Source: Chloroflexus aurantiacus J-10-fl
GTDB lineage: Bacteria; Chloroflexota; Chloroflexia; Chloroflexales; Chloroflexaceae
Length of the DNA: 64,000 bases
Assembly: GCF_000018865.1 (NCBI RefSeq)
Contig: NC_010175.1
Coordinates: 4,030,001 to 4,094,000 of the forward strand
Reading direction: 5' to 3'
The notes beneath the pieces were generated by a model, which was not told the DNA's origin, did no database searches, and saw nothing but the letters and a program-made list of their open reading frames with translations. Position 1 is the stretch's first letter, and each line of letters begins with the position of its first letter. The translations under genes were made by a program, and so were the position numbers. This document shows positions 48,480 through 58,993 of this stretch, one piece after another.

Positions 48480-49820
48480 ATGACCACGCTTGCTGCCTCG
48501 ACCGATAATCGTCGCGAACAGGTTGGCTGGTATTTTTACGACTGGGCCAATTCGGCATTTTCGACCACAGTAGTGACCGTTTTCTTAGGGCCATACCTCA
48601 CCTCAATTACCCGTAATGCGGCTGATGCGAATGGATTTGTCTATCCGTTTGGGATACCGGTGGCAGCCGGTTCTTTTTTTCCTTACATGGTTTCGCTCTC
48701 GGTCTTGTTACAGGTCTTCTTTTTACCCATCCTTGGTGCCATTGCCGATTACTCCAACGCTCGCAAGCAAATGCTGGCGATCTTTGCGTATGTAGGGGCA
48801 TTTGCCACTATGGGCCTCTACTTTCTTGAAGGCACCAACTATCTGCTGGGTGGAATCCTGTTCCTGATCGCCAACCTCACCTTTGGCGCCTCGATAGTCT
48901 TTTACAACGCTTTCTTGCCGGATATTGCCAGTCCTGATCGGCGAGACGCCGTTTCTTCACAGGGATGGGCGCTTGGATATCTGGGCGGCGGCTTATTACT
49001 GGCGGCCAACCTGGTCTTCTTTTTAAATGCCGGCTCGTTCGGGGTTGAGAGTGGGATGGCGGTGCGAATCAGCCTGGTGTCCGCCGGCATGTGGTGGGCC
49101 ATTTTTACGCTCATTCCAATGTGGACGCTACGGAACCGTGGTGCAGTTCGGCGCTTACCGCCTGGCGAGAACTATTTGACGGTCGGCTTCCGTCAGTTAG
49201 CCCACACATTTCGGCAGATGCGCGGTTATCCACAAACCCTGCTCTTCCTGGCGGCGTATCTACTCTACAACGACGGTATTCAGGCGGTCATTGCGCTGGC
49301 TGCGCAATTCGGGGCCGAAGAGCTTGGCATCGGCGAGTCAACCCGGATTGCCACTATCTTGATGGTACAGTTCGTCGCTTTCTTCGGCGCCCTGATCTTC
49401 GGTGCTCTGGCAACACGGTTGGGTTCAAAACGAGTGTTGCTGGGTAGTCTGGTCATTTGGACACTGGTCGTCAGTTATGCCTACATTATGCCGGCCAACA
49501 ACGATGTGCAATTCTTTGCACTCGGTGCGGCAATTGCCCTGGTGTTGGGGGGGAGTCAGGCAATCAGTAGGTCGCTGTTTTCGCTCATGATCCCTGATGG
49601 TCAGGAGGCAGAGTACTTTAGCCTGTACGAAGTGGGTGAGCGCGGCACGAGCTGGCTGGCGCCACTCTTGTTCGGGGTTGCCTACCAGATGACCGGTAGC
49701 TACCGGATCGCCATTGTCTCACTGATTATCTTTTTCATCAGTGGGTTTATCCTGCTCTTGTTCGTGAATGTACGGCGGGCGGCTGCCGAAGCCGGTAATC
49801 AGGCACCGGCGCATGTGTAG
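48480..49820 (+). CDS. UMF1-family MFS transporter
   Basis: 446 residues, ATG after AAGGAGTTTGC. Twelve membrane segments are apparent. The N-terminal QVGWYFYDWANSAFSTTVVTVFLGPYL is the hallmark of the UMF1 (Atg22-like) branch of the major facilitator superfamily, with PDIASPDRRDAVSSQGWALGYLGGGLLL and QAISRSLFSLMIPDGQEAEYFSLYE as further family blocks. Yeast Atg22 exports amino acids from the vacuole; bacterial substrates are undefined. The stop codon TAG is at the very edge of the MITE-like element, so the last residues or the stop may derive from that insertion. Confidence 0.88.
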   Translation: MTTLAASTDNRREQVGWYFYDWANSAFSTTVVTVFLGPYLTSITRNAADANGFVYPFGIPVAAGSFFPYMVSLSVLLQVFFLPILGAIADYSNARKQMLAIFAYVGAFATMGLYFLEGTNYLLGGILFLIANLTFGASIVFYNAFLPDIASPDRRDAVSSQGWALGYLGGGLLLAANLVFFLNAGSFGVESGMAVRISLVSAGMWWAIFTLIPMWTLRNRGAVRRLPPGENYLTVGFRQLAHTFRQMRGYPQTLLFLAAYLLYNDGIQAVIALAAQFGAEELGIGESTRIATILMVQFVAFFGALIFGALATRLGSKRVLLGSLVIWTLVVSYAYIMPANNDVQFFALGAAIALVLGGSQAISRSLFSLMIPDGQEAEYFSLYEVGERGTSWLAPLLFGVAYQMTGSYRIAIVSLIIFFISGFILLLFVNVRRAAAEAGNQAPAHV

Positions 49821-50168
49821 AACTCATTTCAAAAAAGCTGTGCTGTCGTGCGTCCAGACAGTTGCCCAGGCGTCTGAATGCTTGCCAATCGTCAACAACA
49901 GTCTACCCGGCTCCTGGCCTGTTGGCAGAGCGCAGCTCCGGTCGTATCATCACGTGCTGAATTGGTTGCCTTACCCGCTCGTTATGCCTGTGTCGTAGCG
50001 TTTGGAGTGCGGCAGCCATGCTGCCGCAACAGCCGTGCTCATGATCCGGCGCGTGGCACGTCGTTGACCCTACTGGTCACGGAGATGCTGGATGTGCTCG
50101 TTACAATCATAGAGACGGTCAAGAATGAATGAGATAACTTCTCGTAAATGTTTTTGAAACAGGTTCTA
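49818..50168. mobile_element. 351-bp MITE-like element with inverted ends
   Basis: The ends read TAGAACTCATTTCAAAAAA inward from 49818 and TAGAACCTGTTTCAAAAAC inward from 50168, giving terminal inverted repeats with outer TA. The interior carries module A (50004-50041), GGCGCGTGGCACGTCGTTGA and GAGATAACTTCTCGTAAATG, all matched in reverse orientation at 20476-21547. No protein is encoded. A TA target and short TIRs suggest mobilisation by an IS630/Tc1-type transposase, which is inference. Confidence 0.65.
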
Positions 50169-50205
50169 AATATCGACGTTCTGCCATTCACGCTTGAGCC
50201 AACCC

Positions 50206-50235
50206 GGGAGGGGCAGCCCACGTGGTGCCCCTCCC
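50206..50235 (-). terminator. hairpin at the 3' end of the sensor kinase gene
   Basis: A perfect 10-bp stem GGGAGGGGCA / TGCCCCTCCC with a 10-nt loop directly abuts the kinase stop codon. No U-tract is present. Confidence 0.6.
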
Positions 50236-52416
50236 TCATGGTTCCTGACCCTGTTCATTGGCTGGTGCTGTCCAGATTGGCAGCGTGAACGAGAAGCTGC
50301 TGCCACTCCCCTCAACACTCTTCACCCAGATTCGACCACCGTGGAGTTCGACCAGCAAACGAGAGATATACAATCCCAAACCAACCCCACTCTTCTGGCG
50401 GGTATTGCTGTTATCAACGCGCTGAAACCGCTCAAACAACCGGGCCTGATCTTCAGGTTTGATACCGATTCCTTCATCGCGCACCACAATTAACATCCAC
50501 TGACCGGGCGGATGCGTCGCCGGCAAGTCGTCTGCGTTGGCTCTGCGCACGGTGAGCTGAATTTCACTTCCTTCCGGGCTATACTTGATGGCGTTGCTCA
50601 GCAGATTGAAGATAATCTGTTTGACCTTGTCACGGTCGGCAAAGACCGGTGGTAACGGCGTTCGGGCATCGATCAAGAGTTTGTGATGGATCAATTGAGT
50701 ATGCAACTGGAGGGTCAGCTCTTCAATCACCTGCCACAGACCAACTGCCCAGCGGTTCAGCTTTACGACACCGGCCTCCAGCCGTGACACATCCAGCAAA
50801 TCTTTGACCATCTTAAACAATCGCTCTGCCTCATTAGAGACCGTCTGCAAAAACTCGCGCTGGCTCTCGTAGTCGAGGTCTTGCCGGTTCAGCAGAATCT
50901 CGGTATAACCGAGAATTGAGGTCAGTGGTGTGCGCAGTTCGTGCGACACAATGCCGATAAACTCATCTTTGAGCCGGTCAGACTCGCGCTCGCGTGTACG
51001 ATCACTGACCACCCACAATCGTCCGGTAAGCTGTTGCTGACTATCGCGGGTTGGTACTGAGAGCACGTGTAATTCCTGGTATGGGTTGCGGAGCTGGAGG
51101 CTCGTTTCAAACGTCTGATCAGGGGTGCGCTGACCGAGATCACAAAATTCGCTGAGCCGGAATGGATCGTTGAGCCGCGCCAGCAAATGCTCAACCAGAT
51201 CAATCCCGACGTAGAACGACGGCCGTTGTGGCTGCGCATCTAAGCGCCAGACCTGATTCCAGGCCGGATTGGCCCGAATAACTCGTCCATTCAAATCGAG
51301 GAGCGCCAGCCCTATCGGTAGACTGCTGAAGACCTGACCGAGATGGTACGATGTTTCGTAAGCGGCCTGATAAGACATCGCACGGGCCAGCGGGTGGGCA
51401 GCGCGCTCGCAGAGGGTGGTAATGAACGCCAGCACCTCTTCGGTAAAGGTTGTCGACCGACGACTATGCAGGATGAGCACTGCCAATACCCGATCATCGA
51501 CGATAATCGGGGCTGCCAGCTCGGCCAGAAATGGCATCGCGTTCGGCAATCCCGGCTCGCGTCCTGCATCACGAACCAGCAAAGGTCGTCGCATCTGAAC
51601 TGCCTGACCGGCCAGGCCTATCTCCCAACTCCAACGCTGCCGCGGTAGAGCGGGCAGTGCGCGTCTGGAACGCTCGGCTTCGTACCCTTCGTACAGGTGC
51701 AGCACCAGTTCACGTTTGTCATAATCGACCAGTGCAACTGCTCCTGCTTCAGCACCGCTCCCCTCTAATGCCCGACGCAAGATGACTCCGGTCAGCTCGT
51801 GCAGGTCAATAGTACGGTCGAGCTGTTCATTAAGAGCGATCATCTTTTGGCGTAGTGAAGGGGTGAGCGTCAGGCCAATCGGTGTTTCACCGGCAAAGCG
51901 TGGTGTCGGTAACTGGGGGAGCCGGGCACCCTCTTGGGCAATAGCAGCCGCCAGCAGCGGCTTCAGTGCCTCGATAAGCTCGCTGATTCTGCCGGTAAAT
52001 CGTCGTAGATCGTCGTTGCGTAGTTCGAGAACCCCCCACAATCTGCCGCCCCAAAAGATCGGTGCTCCCAGATAACCGGCAGGGATCACGGGCAAGTTTT
52101 TATCTGGCTGACCGGCACTACCGAGCGCAATCGTCTTGATAACCGTCTTCCCGCCAAGTGCTACCGAACGAGTCAGGGTATCGTCCCACGGATAAGCCCA
52201 CGACTCCGGCGAAAAAATCTGCTGGCGATGCGCACCGGGTCGTGCGGATTGTAACCAGCAGGTCAGGCGTGCATCCCGGTAGCGGATTGCGAGACGCAAA
52301 AGCCCGAAGAGCCGATGGATACGTTGTACCAGCGGCAATTCCTCCTGCAATAAACGGGAAGCCGCACTCAGTACACTCAAGTAGCCGGTTGTGATGTCTT
52401 CTGGTTCGTGTGTCAT
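50236..52416 (-). CDS. GAF-GAF-PAS sensor histidine kinase
   Basis: 726 residues without membrane segments. A degenerate GAF-like domain (about 20-155) and a clear GAF domain (about 195-345, ELTGVILRRALEGSGAEAGAVALVD) precede a PAS domain (about 360-480, IGLALLDLNGRVIRANPAWNQVW). HisKA follows, with the phospho-acceptor His in IVSHELRTPLTSILGYTEIL, then HATPase_c with N box NLLSNAIKYSPEGS, G1 VRDEGIGI, F box ARLFERFQR and G2 GVGLGLYIS. It is a soluble kinase that senses a small molecule or redox cue through its GAF/PAS modules. No response regulator is adjacent. The message appears leaderless: the -10 box lies 8 bp from the ATG and no ribosome site is seen. Confidence 0.93.
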   Translation of the reverse strand: MTHEPEDITTGYLSVLSAASRLLQEELPLVQRIHRLFGLLRLAIRYRDARLTCWLQSARPGAHRQQIFSPESWAYPWDDTLTRSVALGGKTVIKTIALGSAGQPDKNLPVIPAGYLGAPIFWGGRLWGVLELRNDDLRRFTGRISELIEALKPLLAAAIAQEGARLPQLPTPRFAGETPIGLTLTPSLRQKMIALNEQLDRTIDLHELTGVILRRALEGSGAEAGAVALVDYDKRELVLHLYEGYEAERSRRALPALPRQRWSWEIGLAGQAVQMRRPLLVRDAGREPGLPNAMPFLAELAAPIIVDDRVLAVLILHSRRSTTFTEEVLAFITTLCERAAHPLARAMSYQAAYETSYHLGQVFSSLPIGLALLDLNGRVIRANPAWNQVWRLDAQPQRPSFYVGIDLVEHLLARLNDPFRLSEFCDLGQRTPDQTFETSLQLRNPYQELHVLSVPTRDSQQQLTGRLWVVSDRTRERESDRLKDEFIGIVSHELRTPLTSILGYTEILLNRQDLDYESQREFLQTVSNEAERLFKMVKDLLDVSRLEAGVVKLNRWAVGLWQVIEELTLQLHTQLIHHKLLIDARTPLPPVFADRDKVKQIIFNLLSNAIKYSPEGSEIQLTVRRANADDLPATHPPGQWMLIVVRDEGIGIKPEDQARLFERFQRVDNSNTRQKSGVGLGLYISRLLVELHGGRIWVKSVEGSGSSFSFTLPIWTAPANEQGQEP

Positions 52417-52424
52417 TGTCGTGT

Positions 52425-52452
52425 ATTGTAGCTAACCGTGAGTAGCTGTCAA
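52425..52452 (-). promoter_or_regulatory. promoter of the sensor kinase gene, leaderless geometry
   Basis: On the minus strand a consensus TTGACA (52452-52447), 16-bp spacer and TACAAT (52430-52425). The distance to the ATG (52416) places transcription start at or beside the initiation codon. A divergent extended -10 (TGCTATGAT, 52472-52480) serves the epimerase gene. Confidence 0.7.
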
Positions 52453-52524
52453 TTATCTCGTAATAACTCTGTGCTATGATATGCTACATCCATCGGTATT
52501 ACGGTGGAACACAAGGAGCAAACT

Positions 52525-52944
52525 ATGTTTACGGCAATCGATCATATCGGGTTGGTGGTAGCCGATCTCGACGCTGCCATCGATTTTTATCGCACTGCAT
52601 ACGATGTGACCGAATGGGAGCGGATTGAACTCCCTGAACGCCATGCGCTGATCGGTGTTGCTCGTTTTGGTGATGTCTTGATCGAATTAATTGCCCCAAC
52701 CAGCGATCAGGCCAGCTTTGCCCGCTTCCTGCGCGAAAAAGGGCCGGGTATGCATCATATTGCCTATCGGGTTGATGATATTTATGCGGCGTTAGCTACA
52801 TTGCAGGCGCGTGGTTTACCATTGATTGACCGTGAACCTCGCCCTGGTATCCACGACACACTGGTTGCGTTTGTCCATCCGAAAGCCGGCGGACAGGGTG
52901 TATTGGTTGAGCTAGTGCAACATCGTTCCCCACATCACAGGTAA
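52525..52944 (+). CDS. mce: methylmalonyl-CoA epimerase
   Basis: 139 residues of the vicinal-oxygen-chelate fold, ATG after AAGGAGC. Two beta-alpha-beta-beta-beta modules carry the metal ligands: IDHIGLVVADLDAAIDFY (His), HHIAYRVDDIYAAL (His) and the C-terminal VLVELVQ (Glu). It interconverts (S)- and (R)-methylmalonyl-CoA with a divalent metal. In Chloroflexus this step belongs to the 3-hydroxypropionate bi-cycle and propionyl-CoA metabolism; that role is known for the genus, and its application here is inference. No mutase gene is in the window. Confidence 0.9.
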   Translation: MFTAIDHIGLVVADLDAAIDFYRTAYDVTEWERIELPERHALIGVARFGDVLIELIAPTSDQASFARFLREKGPGMHHIAYRVDDIYAALATLQARGLPLIDREPRPGIHDTLVAFVHPKAGGQGVLVELVQHRSPHHR

Positions 52945-52973
52945 GTCAAGAAAACAGATTTGGAGCAGCATGT

Positions 52974-53954
52974 ATGACATGGAATGACGAAGAACATCGT
53001 CGCTTGCTGGTAAGCACGAGTATCGGGTATACGGCGTACACTGCCTGGGCACGGCAGGCTCGCCGTGAACGACTGTTTAACATCGCCCGTTTGCTTGATG
53101 CGTCGGCAGCGGTTAAACGGGTTCGTGCCGAGCAGTCGTTGCGGCGTCTGGGTGAAGTCGCGAAGACGACGACCAACATTGAGCGGGCACTTGCCGGTCT
53201 CGAACCAGAAGCCGTTGTCACCGGCCCTGTCACCGGTACCAGCGCATTTCAACGCGAGTTACTGGAGCGTGCAGCACGAGCACTGGCCGCGGGACGCGAT
53301 CTGATCTACACCGAGTTAGGTGATCTCTTTGTATGCAGTATGTGTGGTCAGTTGATGGAAGGTGATCCACTTCCATTCTGCTCCATCTGTGGCACGGTGC
53401 GTGAGGGGTTTCTGGATTTTCGGATTGTCGATTGTATGGGGACATTAGGCCCCTCTACAATTGTACGTCGCCTCGAACAGGGCCTCCGCACTGTGCAGGA
53501 TCTGGTTGTCGATCTGACTGAAGAGCAGCTTTCAACCCCGGTGAATGGCTTTCCTGCCTGTAAAGACCTGATCGGCCATCTGACCGACATGGACATCGTC
53601 TTTCGCGAGCGGGCATGGATGATTCTTGAGACGAACCAGCCCAGGCTGCCCTCAGCCCATCCGCCAACCTTGCAGCACGCCGTGAAGTATCGCACGGTAC
53701 CAATTGCTGATCTCCTCGAACAGTACACCTCAAGCCGACAACAGACACTCAACCTGCTTCGCGGTTTGACCCAGGCTGCCTGGCAGCGCATCGGCTACCA
53801 CGCGATATTCGGCCCGGTCCCCCTGCTGCATCAAGGAAACTGGGTGGTCACACACGAACAGGGGCATCTGATTGAACTGGCGCAAATGCGGCACAATTTG
53901 TTGCATGGCGGCAATCAGATGATCGAGATTGCGCAGGAAGTGCTGCATCCATAG
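52974..53954 (+). CDS. rubrerythrin-like / DinB-like fusion protein
   Basis: 326 residues, ATG after GGAGCAGC. Residues 1-115 are a helical ferritin-like segment (TSIGYTAYTAWARQARRERLFNIARLL). It resembles rubrerythrin but lacks the usual spaced ExxH iron ligands. Residues about 118-142 (FVCSMCGQLMEG..PFCSICG) are a rubredoxin-like CxxC..CxxC metal knuckle. The C-terminal 180 residues form a DinB-like bundle with GHLTDMD and HEQGHLIELAQM as metal ligands. Such a fusion joins a redox-type metal module to a possible thiol-transferase fold. It follows mce by 29 bp and may be co-transcribed with it. Confidence 0.7.
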   Translation: MTWNDEEHRRLLVSTSIGYTAYTAWARQARRERLFNIARLLDASAAVKRVRAEQSLRRLGEVAKTTTNIERALAGLEPEAVVTGPVTGTSAFQRELLERAARALAAGRDLIYTELGDLFVCSMCGQLMEGDPLPFCSICGTVREGFLDFRIVDCMGTLGPSTIVRRLEQGLRTVQDLVVDLTEEQLSTPVNGFPACKDLIGHLTDMDIVFRERAWMILETNQPRLPSAHPPTLQHAVKYRTVPIADLLEQYTSSRQQTLNLLRGLTQAAWQRIGYHAIFGPVPLLHQGNWVVTHEQGHLIELAQMRHNLLHGGNQMIEIAQEVLHP

Positions 53955-53982
53955 CCGGCACCGGCAATTGTCAGAAATAGTA

Positions 53983-54008
53983 ACGGGGCGACCTTCCAGT
54001 CGCCCCGT
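53983..54008. terminator. bidirectional hairpin between the fusion gene and mreB
   Basis: A perfect 10-bp stem ACGGGGCGAC / GTCGCCCCGT with a 6-nt loop between two convergent genes. Confidence 0.7.
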
Positions 54009-54034
54009 CATGCATGAGAGTGTTTCAGTTGCGC

Positions 54035-55045
54035 TTACGTTAAATCTAACCCACTCAGACTATCGTAGAGCACATCAAGATTTTCCAGCGCCAGCCCGGT
54101 ACCGATGGCAACGCACGAAGCCGGCTGATCGGCGACATAGCAGGGCACACCGGTGACATCGGTCAGGAGATCGTTAATGCGCCGCAGCATCGATCCACCG
54201 CCGGTCATCACCATGCCCTTATCGATAATGTCCGAGCTTAATTCAGGTGGGGTTTCGACCAGTACTGCTCGCACAGCATTGATAATAGCTTCCAACGGTT
54301 CCTGAATCGCCTCAGTAATCTCGTTGCTATCAACCTGGATTGTGCGCGGCAGACCGGTGACCTGATCACGGCCACGTACCTGCGTCACCAGCGGCTTATC
54401 AAGTGGCAGCGCCGAGCCAATCTCAATTTTAACCGCTTCGGCAGTCCGCTCACCGATCAAAAGATTGTATTTGCGCTTGATATACGCAGCAATCGCTTCA
54501 TCGAACCGGTTGCCACCGACACGCACCGAGGTGCTGACTACAATATCGTTCAATGAAATCACCGCTACTTCAGTGGTGCCACCGCCGATGTCAATCACCA
54601 GGTTGCCTGACGGCTGGGCGATGGGAATGTTCGCCCCAATGGCGGCGGCCAGTGGTTCGCGGATGAGATAGGCCTTGCCGGCACCTGCTTCGAGTGCGGC
54701 ATAGCGTACTGCTCGCATCTCAACACTGGTCACGCCGGCGGGAATACAGATCATCACTTCAGGCCGTGAAAAGCGGAAGCGCCCTGCGGCGCGGCCAATG
54801 AAGTGACGTAACATCTCTTCGGTAACAACGTAATCGGCGATCACGCCGTTGCGCATCGGACGCACTACTTCGATACTCTCCGGCTCACGGCCCAACATCG
54901 CCATCGCCTCTGCGCCAACGGCGCGAACCCGGCCATCGCGGGTGCTCAGTGCGACCACCGATGGTTCCGAGAGAACGATCCCTTTACCTTTGACATAGAC
55001 TAAGACATTGGCAGTGCCAAGATCAATCCCGATTTTGCGGGCCAT
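54035..55045 (-). CDS. mreB: rod shape-determining protein MreB
   Basis: 336 residues, actin fold. Phosphate 1 is [19 protein letters not shown], phosphate 2 [18 protein letters not shown], and the adenosine motif [22 protein letters not shown] and the connect residues fit MreB rather than DnaK. It forms membrane-bound filaments that guide cell-wall synthesis in elongated cells, fitting a filamentous rod-celled host. mreC and mreD do not accompany it, so this is a single-gene unit. Confidence 0.94.
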   Translation of the reverse strand: MARKIGIDLGTANVLVYVKGKGIVLSEPSVVALSTRDGRVRAVGAEAMAMLGREPESIEVVRPMRNGVIADYVVTEEMLRHFIGRAAGRFRFSRPEVMICIPAGVTSVEMRAVRYAALEAGAGKAYLIREPLAAAIGANIPIAQPSGNLVIDIGGGTTEVAVISLNDIVVSTSVRVGGNRFDEAIAAYIKRKYNLLIGERTAEAVKIEIGSALPLDKPLVTQVRGRDQVTGLPRTIQVDSNEITEAIQEPLEAIINAVRAVLVETPPELSSDIIDKGMVMTGGGSMLRRINDLLTDVTGVPCYVADQPASCVAIGTGLALENLDVLYDSLSGLDLT

Positions 55046-55125
55046 ACGTAATATTCCTGCTGTGATGTGTTTGGTTACGGACGCTACACCTCGACAGAAT
55101 AAGGCAGCGTATATAATCGCGCCGT

Positions 55126-55134
55126 ATTATAGCA
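55126..55134 (-). promoter_or_regulatory. extended -10 promoter of mreB
   Basis: On the minus strand TGC-TATAAT (TATAAT covering 55131-55126), about 80 bp before the mreB ATG, in a short AT-rich tract. No convincing -35 is visible. Confidence 0.5.
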
Positions 55135-55179
55135 AATTTACGTCAGTTTGTGTTGAGCATATGGGTGATGAAAAGCTCG

Positions 55180-55945
55180 CTGGGGGCGGGGACTACCGGT
55201 ACCGGATGACTCCCGCTGCCGCAAGCTGGTTCCAGCTTGCAATACCTCGTTGGACGAAGTCACCGATATGTTGCAGGTGGTGAGCGAGCAGCGCGCCGGA
55301 GGCGTGCGCTCAGTTGGGCGCGCTCAGTGTCCCAGGGACGCGGGTCAGCGGCGCGCGCTCCCGGTACTCCCAGGCGATGCCTGACGGTGACCGTCCGTAT
55401 GGATAGCAAGCATTGATATTGGGGCTGATGCCAGCAGTGCGTTGCGACACGCCCCCACCCTCACCCGCCCCCGCTGGGGGCGGGAACTAGCGGTACCGGA
55501 TGACTCCCGCTGCCGCAAGCTGGTTCCAGCTTGCGATACCTCGTTGGACGAAGTCACCGATATGTTGCAGGTGGTGAACGAGCAGCGCGCCGGAGGCGCG
55601 CGCTCCCAGCGCTCCCAGGCGATGCCAGACGGTGACCGTCCGTATGGATAGCAAGCATTGATATTGGGGCTGATGCCAGCAGTGCGTTGCGACACGCCCC
55701 CACCCTCACCCGCCCCCAGCGGGGGCGGGAACTAGCGGTACCGGATGACTCCCGCTGCCGCAAGCTGGTTCCAGCCTGCGATACCTCGTTGGACGAAGGC
55801 ACCGGTATGTTGCAGGTGGTGAGCGAGCAGCGCGCCGGAGGCGCGCGCTCCCAGTTGGGCGCGCTCAGTGTCCCAGGGACGCGGGTCAGCGGCGCGCGCT
55901 CCCAGCGCTCCCAGGATATGCCTGACGGTGACCGGCAGTCATGCT
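55180..55945. repeat. three-unit tandem array of module B
   Basis: GATGACTCCCGCTGCCGCAA recurs at 55205, 55499 and 55744. The last two units are 245 bp long and the first 294 bp, because an extra block with GTCCCAGGGACGCGGGTCAG is present. Units include CCCCCACCCTCACCCGCCCC, GGTTCCAGCYTGCGATACC, GAGCAGCGCGCCGGAGGCG and GACGGTGACCGTCCGTATGG. GC-palindromic blocks match those at 2580-2835. The rest of the gap 55046-56070 has no supported gene. Confidence 0.85.
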
Positions 55946-56070
55946 ACGACACCAGTTTGATATAAACCTGGCTTCCGCACACCAAATCTGCGACACGGGC
56001 AGCTCTGACGTGAATGGTATTCACTCCGGCGTGTGATGTCTGCGAGTTACTCCTGCTCCACTTACACAAC

Positions 56071-56100
56071 AAAACCCCTTCCCCGAAGATCGGGAAGGGG
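56071..56100 (-). terminator. intrinsic terminator of the atp operon
   Basis: CCCCTTCCC and GGGAAGGGG form a 9-bp stem. On the minus strand it is followed by TTTTGTTGTG. It lies 33 bp after the atpC stop. Confidence 0.88.
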
Positions 56101-56132
56101 TCACCAGACTGGAAAAGCGTGGTAGATACCTG

Positions 56133-56552
56133 CTACGACTGTCGCCGCTTGATTTTATGGAGCTGCGCAACCCGCAGGCGCACCATCTCTTTGCGCAACT
56201 TGGCTTCGGCCAGCGCCATATCGCGTTCGCTCTGAGCTTCGCGCCGGCGGGCTTCAGCTTCTGCCCGCGCCTGTTCAGCTCGTGCTTCATCAATCTCGTC
56301 GGCCCGCTCGACCGTATCGGCCAGGATGGTAACCCGATGGGGAAGTACCTCCATAAAGCCGCCGGATACAGCAAACGGTGTGCGCTCGCCATTCTTAATA
56401 ATGTCTAGCTCGCCTGGTTCGAGAATCGTCATGAGCGGAGCGTGGCGCGGCAGAATACCAACGCGGCCATCTTTCGTTGGTGCACTAATCATATCAACGT
56501 CATCCGAGAGGATAACGCGCTCGGCGGTGACAATCTCCAGATGGATGGGCAT
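56133..56552 (-). CDS. atpC: ATP synthase F1 subunit epsilon
   Basis: 139 residues from the ATG behind AAGGAGCAGTCC. The beta-sandwich domain (MPIHLEIVTAERVILSDDVDMISAPTKDGRVGILPRHAPLMT) is followed by the two-helix C-terminal domain (EIDEARAEQARAEAEARRREA...) that can inhibit ATP hydrolysis. It forms the central stalk with gamma. Last gene of the operon. Confidence 0.95.
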   Translation of the reverse strand: MPIHLEIVTAERVILSDDVDMISAPTKDGRVGILPRHAPLMTILEPGELDIIKNGERTPFAVSGGFMEVLPHRVTILADTVERADEIDEARAEQARAEAEARRREAQSERDMALAEAKLRKEMVRLRVAQLHKIKRRQS

Positions 56553-56621
56553 GGACTGCTCCTTCTGCCTGCCGTAGATGTGAACCGGCGACAACACAGA
56601 CTGGCCGTCGCCGGTTTAACC

Positions 56622-58052
<1,431 letters not shown>

Positions 58053-58055
58053 TCA

Positions 58056-58928
58056 TTAACTGGTGAGAGCAGCGGCGCCCGAAGCGATTTCGCTGACCTC
58101 TTTAGTAATGGCGGCCTGCCGCGCTTTGTTAAACGACAGGGTCAAATCGCGGACCAGATCTTTGGCGTTGTTCGTTGCATTACGCATCGCAACCATTCGT
58201 GCACTGTGTTCACTGGCGATGCTTTCAAGAACTGCCTGATAAATCTGGGTTTCGACATAACGCGGCAGAATGCTATTGAGAACTTCTTCTTCTCCCGGCT
58301 CGTAGGTATAATCAACATTCGTCGTGGTCGAGATGTCAGGACTCTCTACCGGTAACAATTGCTTGATAGCCGGACGTTGCACCAACGTATTGATGAACTC
58401 ACTATAAATAATGTAGAGTTCATCATACTTGCCCGACTGAAACCCATTAATGGCGCTAATTGCGACACCCAGGATTGCTTCGAGCTTTGGTGCATCGCCG
58501 AGACGGGTTGCTTCACCTGCCGGGGCAAAACCGGTTCGTAAGAAGAAATCGCGCCCCTTACGACCGAACGTATACACATCAACGGTGCGTCCCATAGCGC
58601 GTTGCTCGGTGATAAAGCGACCGGCGCGACGTAGCACATTCGCCACCAGGCTCCCGCAAAGCCCTCGATCAGGCGTTACAACTAGCAGTGCAACACTTTT
58701 CACCGTCTCGCGCTTTTCAAGCAACGTACCGCGACGTGCCGCTCCCACGACTCGAGCAGTAAGATTGGCCATAACCTCCCGCATCCGGTCGGCATATGGC
58801 CGGGTAGCTAACACATTCCGTTGGGCGCGCCGCATCTTCGATGCTGACACCATCTCCATCGCTCGCGTAATCTGAGCAACATTCTTCACAGAGCGGATGC
58901 GGCGCTTAATCTCGCGACTACTCGGCAT
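58056..58928 (-). CDS. atpG: ATP synthase F1 subunit gamma
   Basis: 290 residues. The N-terminal helix [33 protein letters not shown] and the C-terminal [43 protein letters not shown] form the coiled rotor shaft, and [15 protein letters not shown] is the conserved central-domain start. It turns inside the alpha3beta3 ring. No regulatory Cys pair of the chloroplast type is seen. Confidence 0.96.
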   Translation of the reverse strand: MPSSREIKRRIRSVKNVAQITRAMEMVSASKMRRAQRNVLATRPYADRMREVMANLTARVVGAARRGTLLEKRETVKSVALLVVTPDRGLCGSLVANVLRRAGRFITEQRAMGRTVDVYTFGRKGRDFFLRTGFAPAGEATRLGDAPKLEAILGVAISAINGFQSGKYDELYIIYSEFINTLVQRPAIKQLLPVESPDISTTTNVDYTYEPGEEEVLNSILPRYVETQIYQAVLESIASEHSARMVAMRNATNNAKDLVRDLTLSFNKARQAAITKEVSEIASGAAALTS

Positions 58929-58993
58929 ATCGAACCCTTTGCAGTCTGGATTCCGGCGAGCGCTTCAGAGGGACGCTCGCCGGTAGCCTTCTG

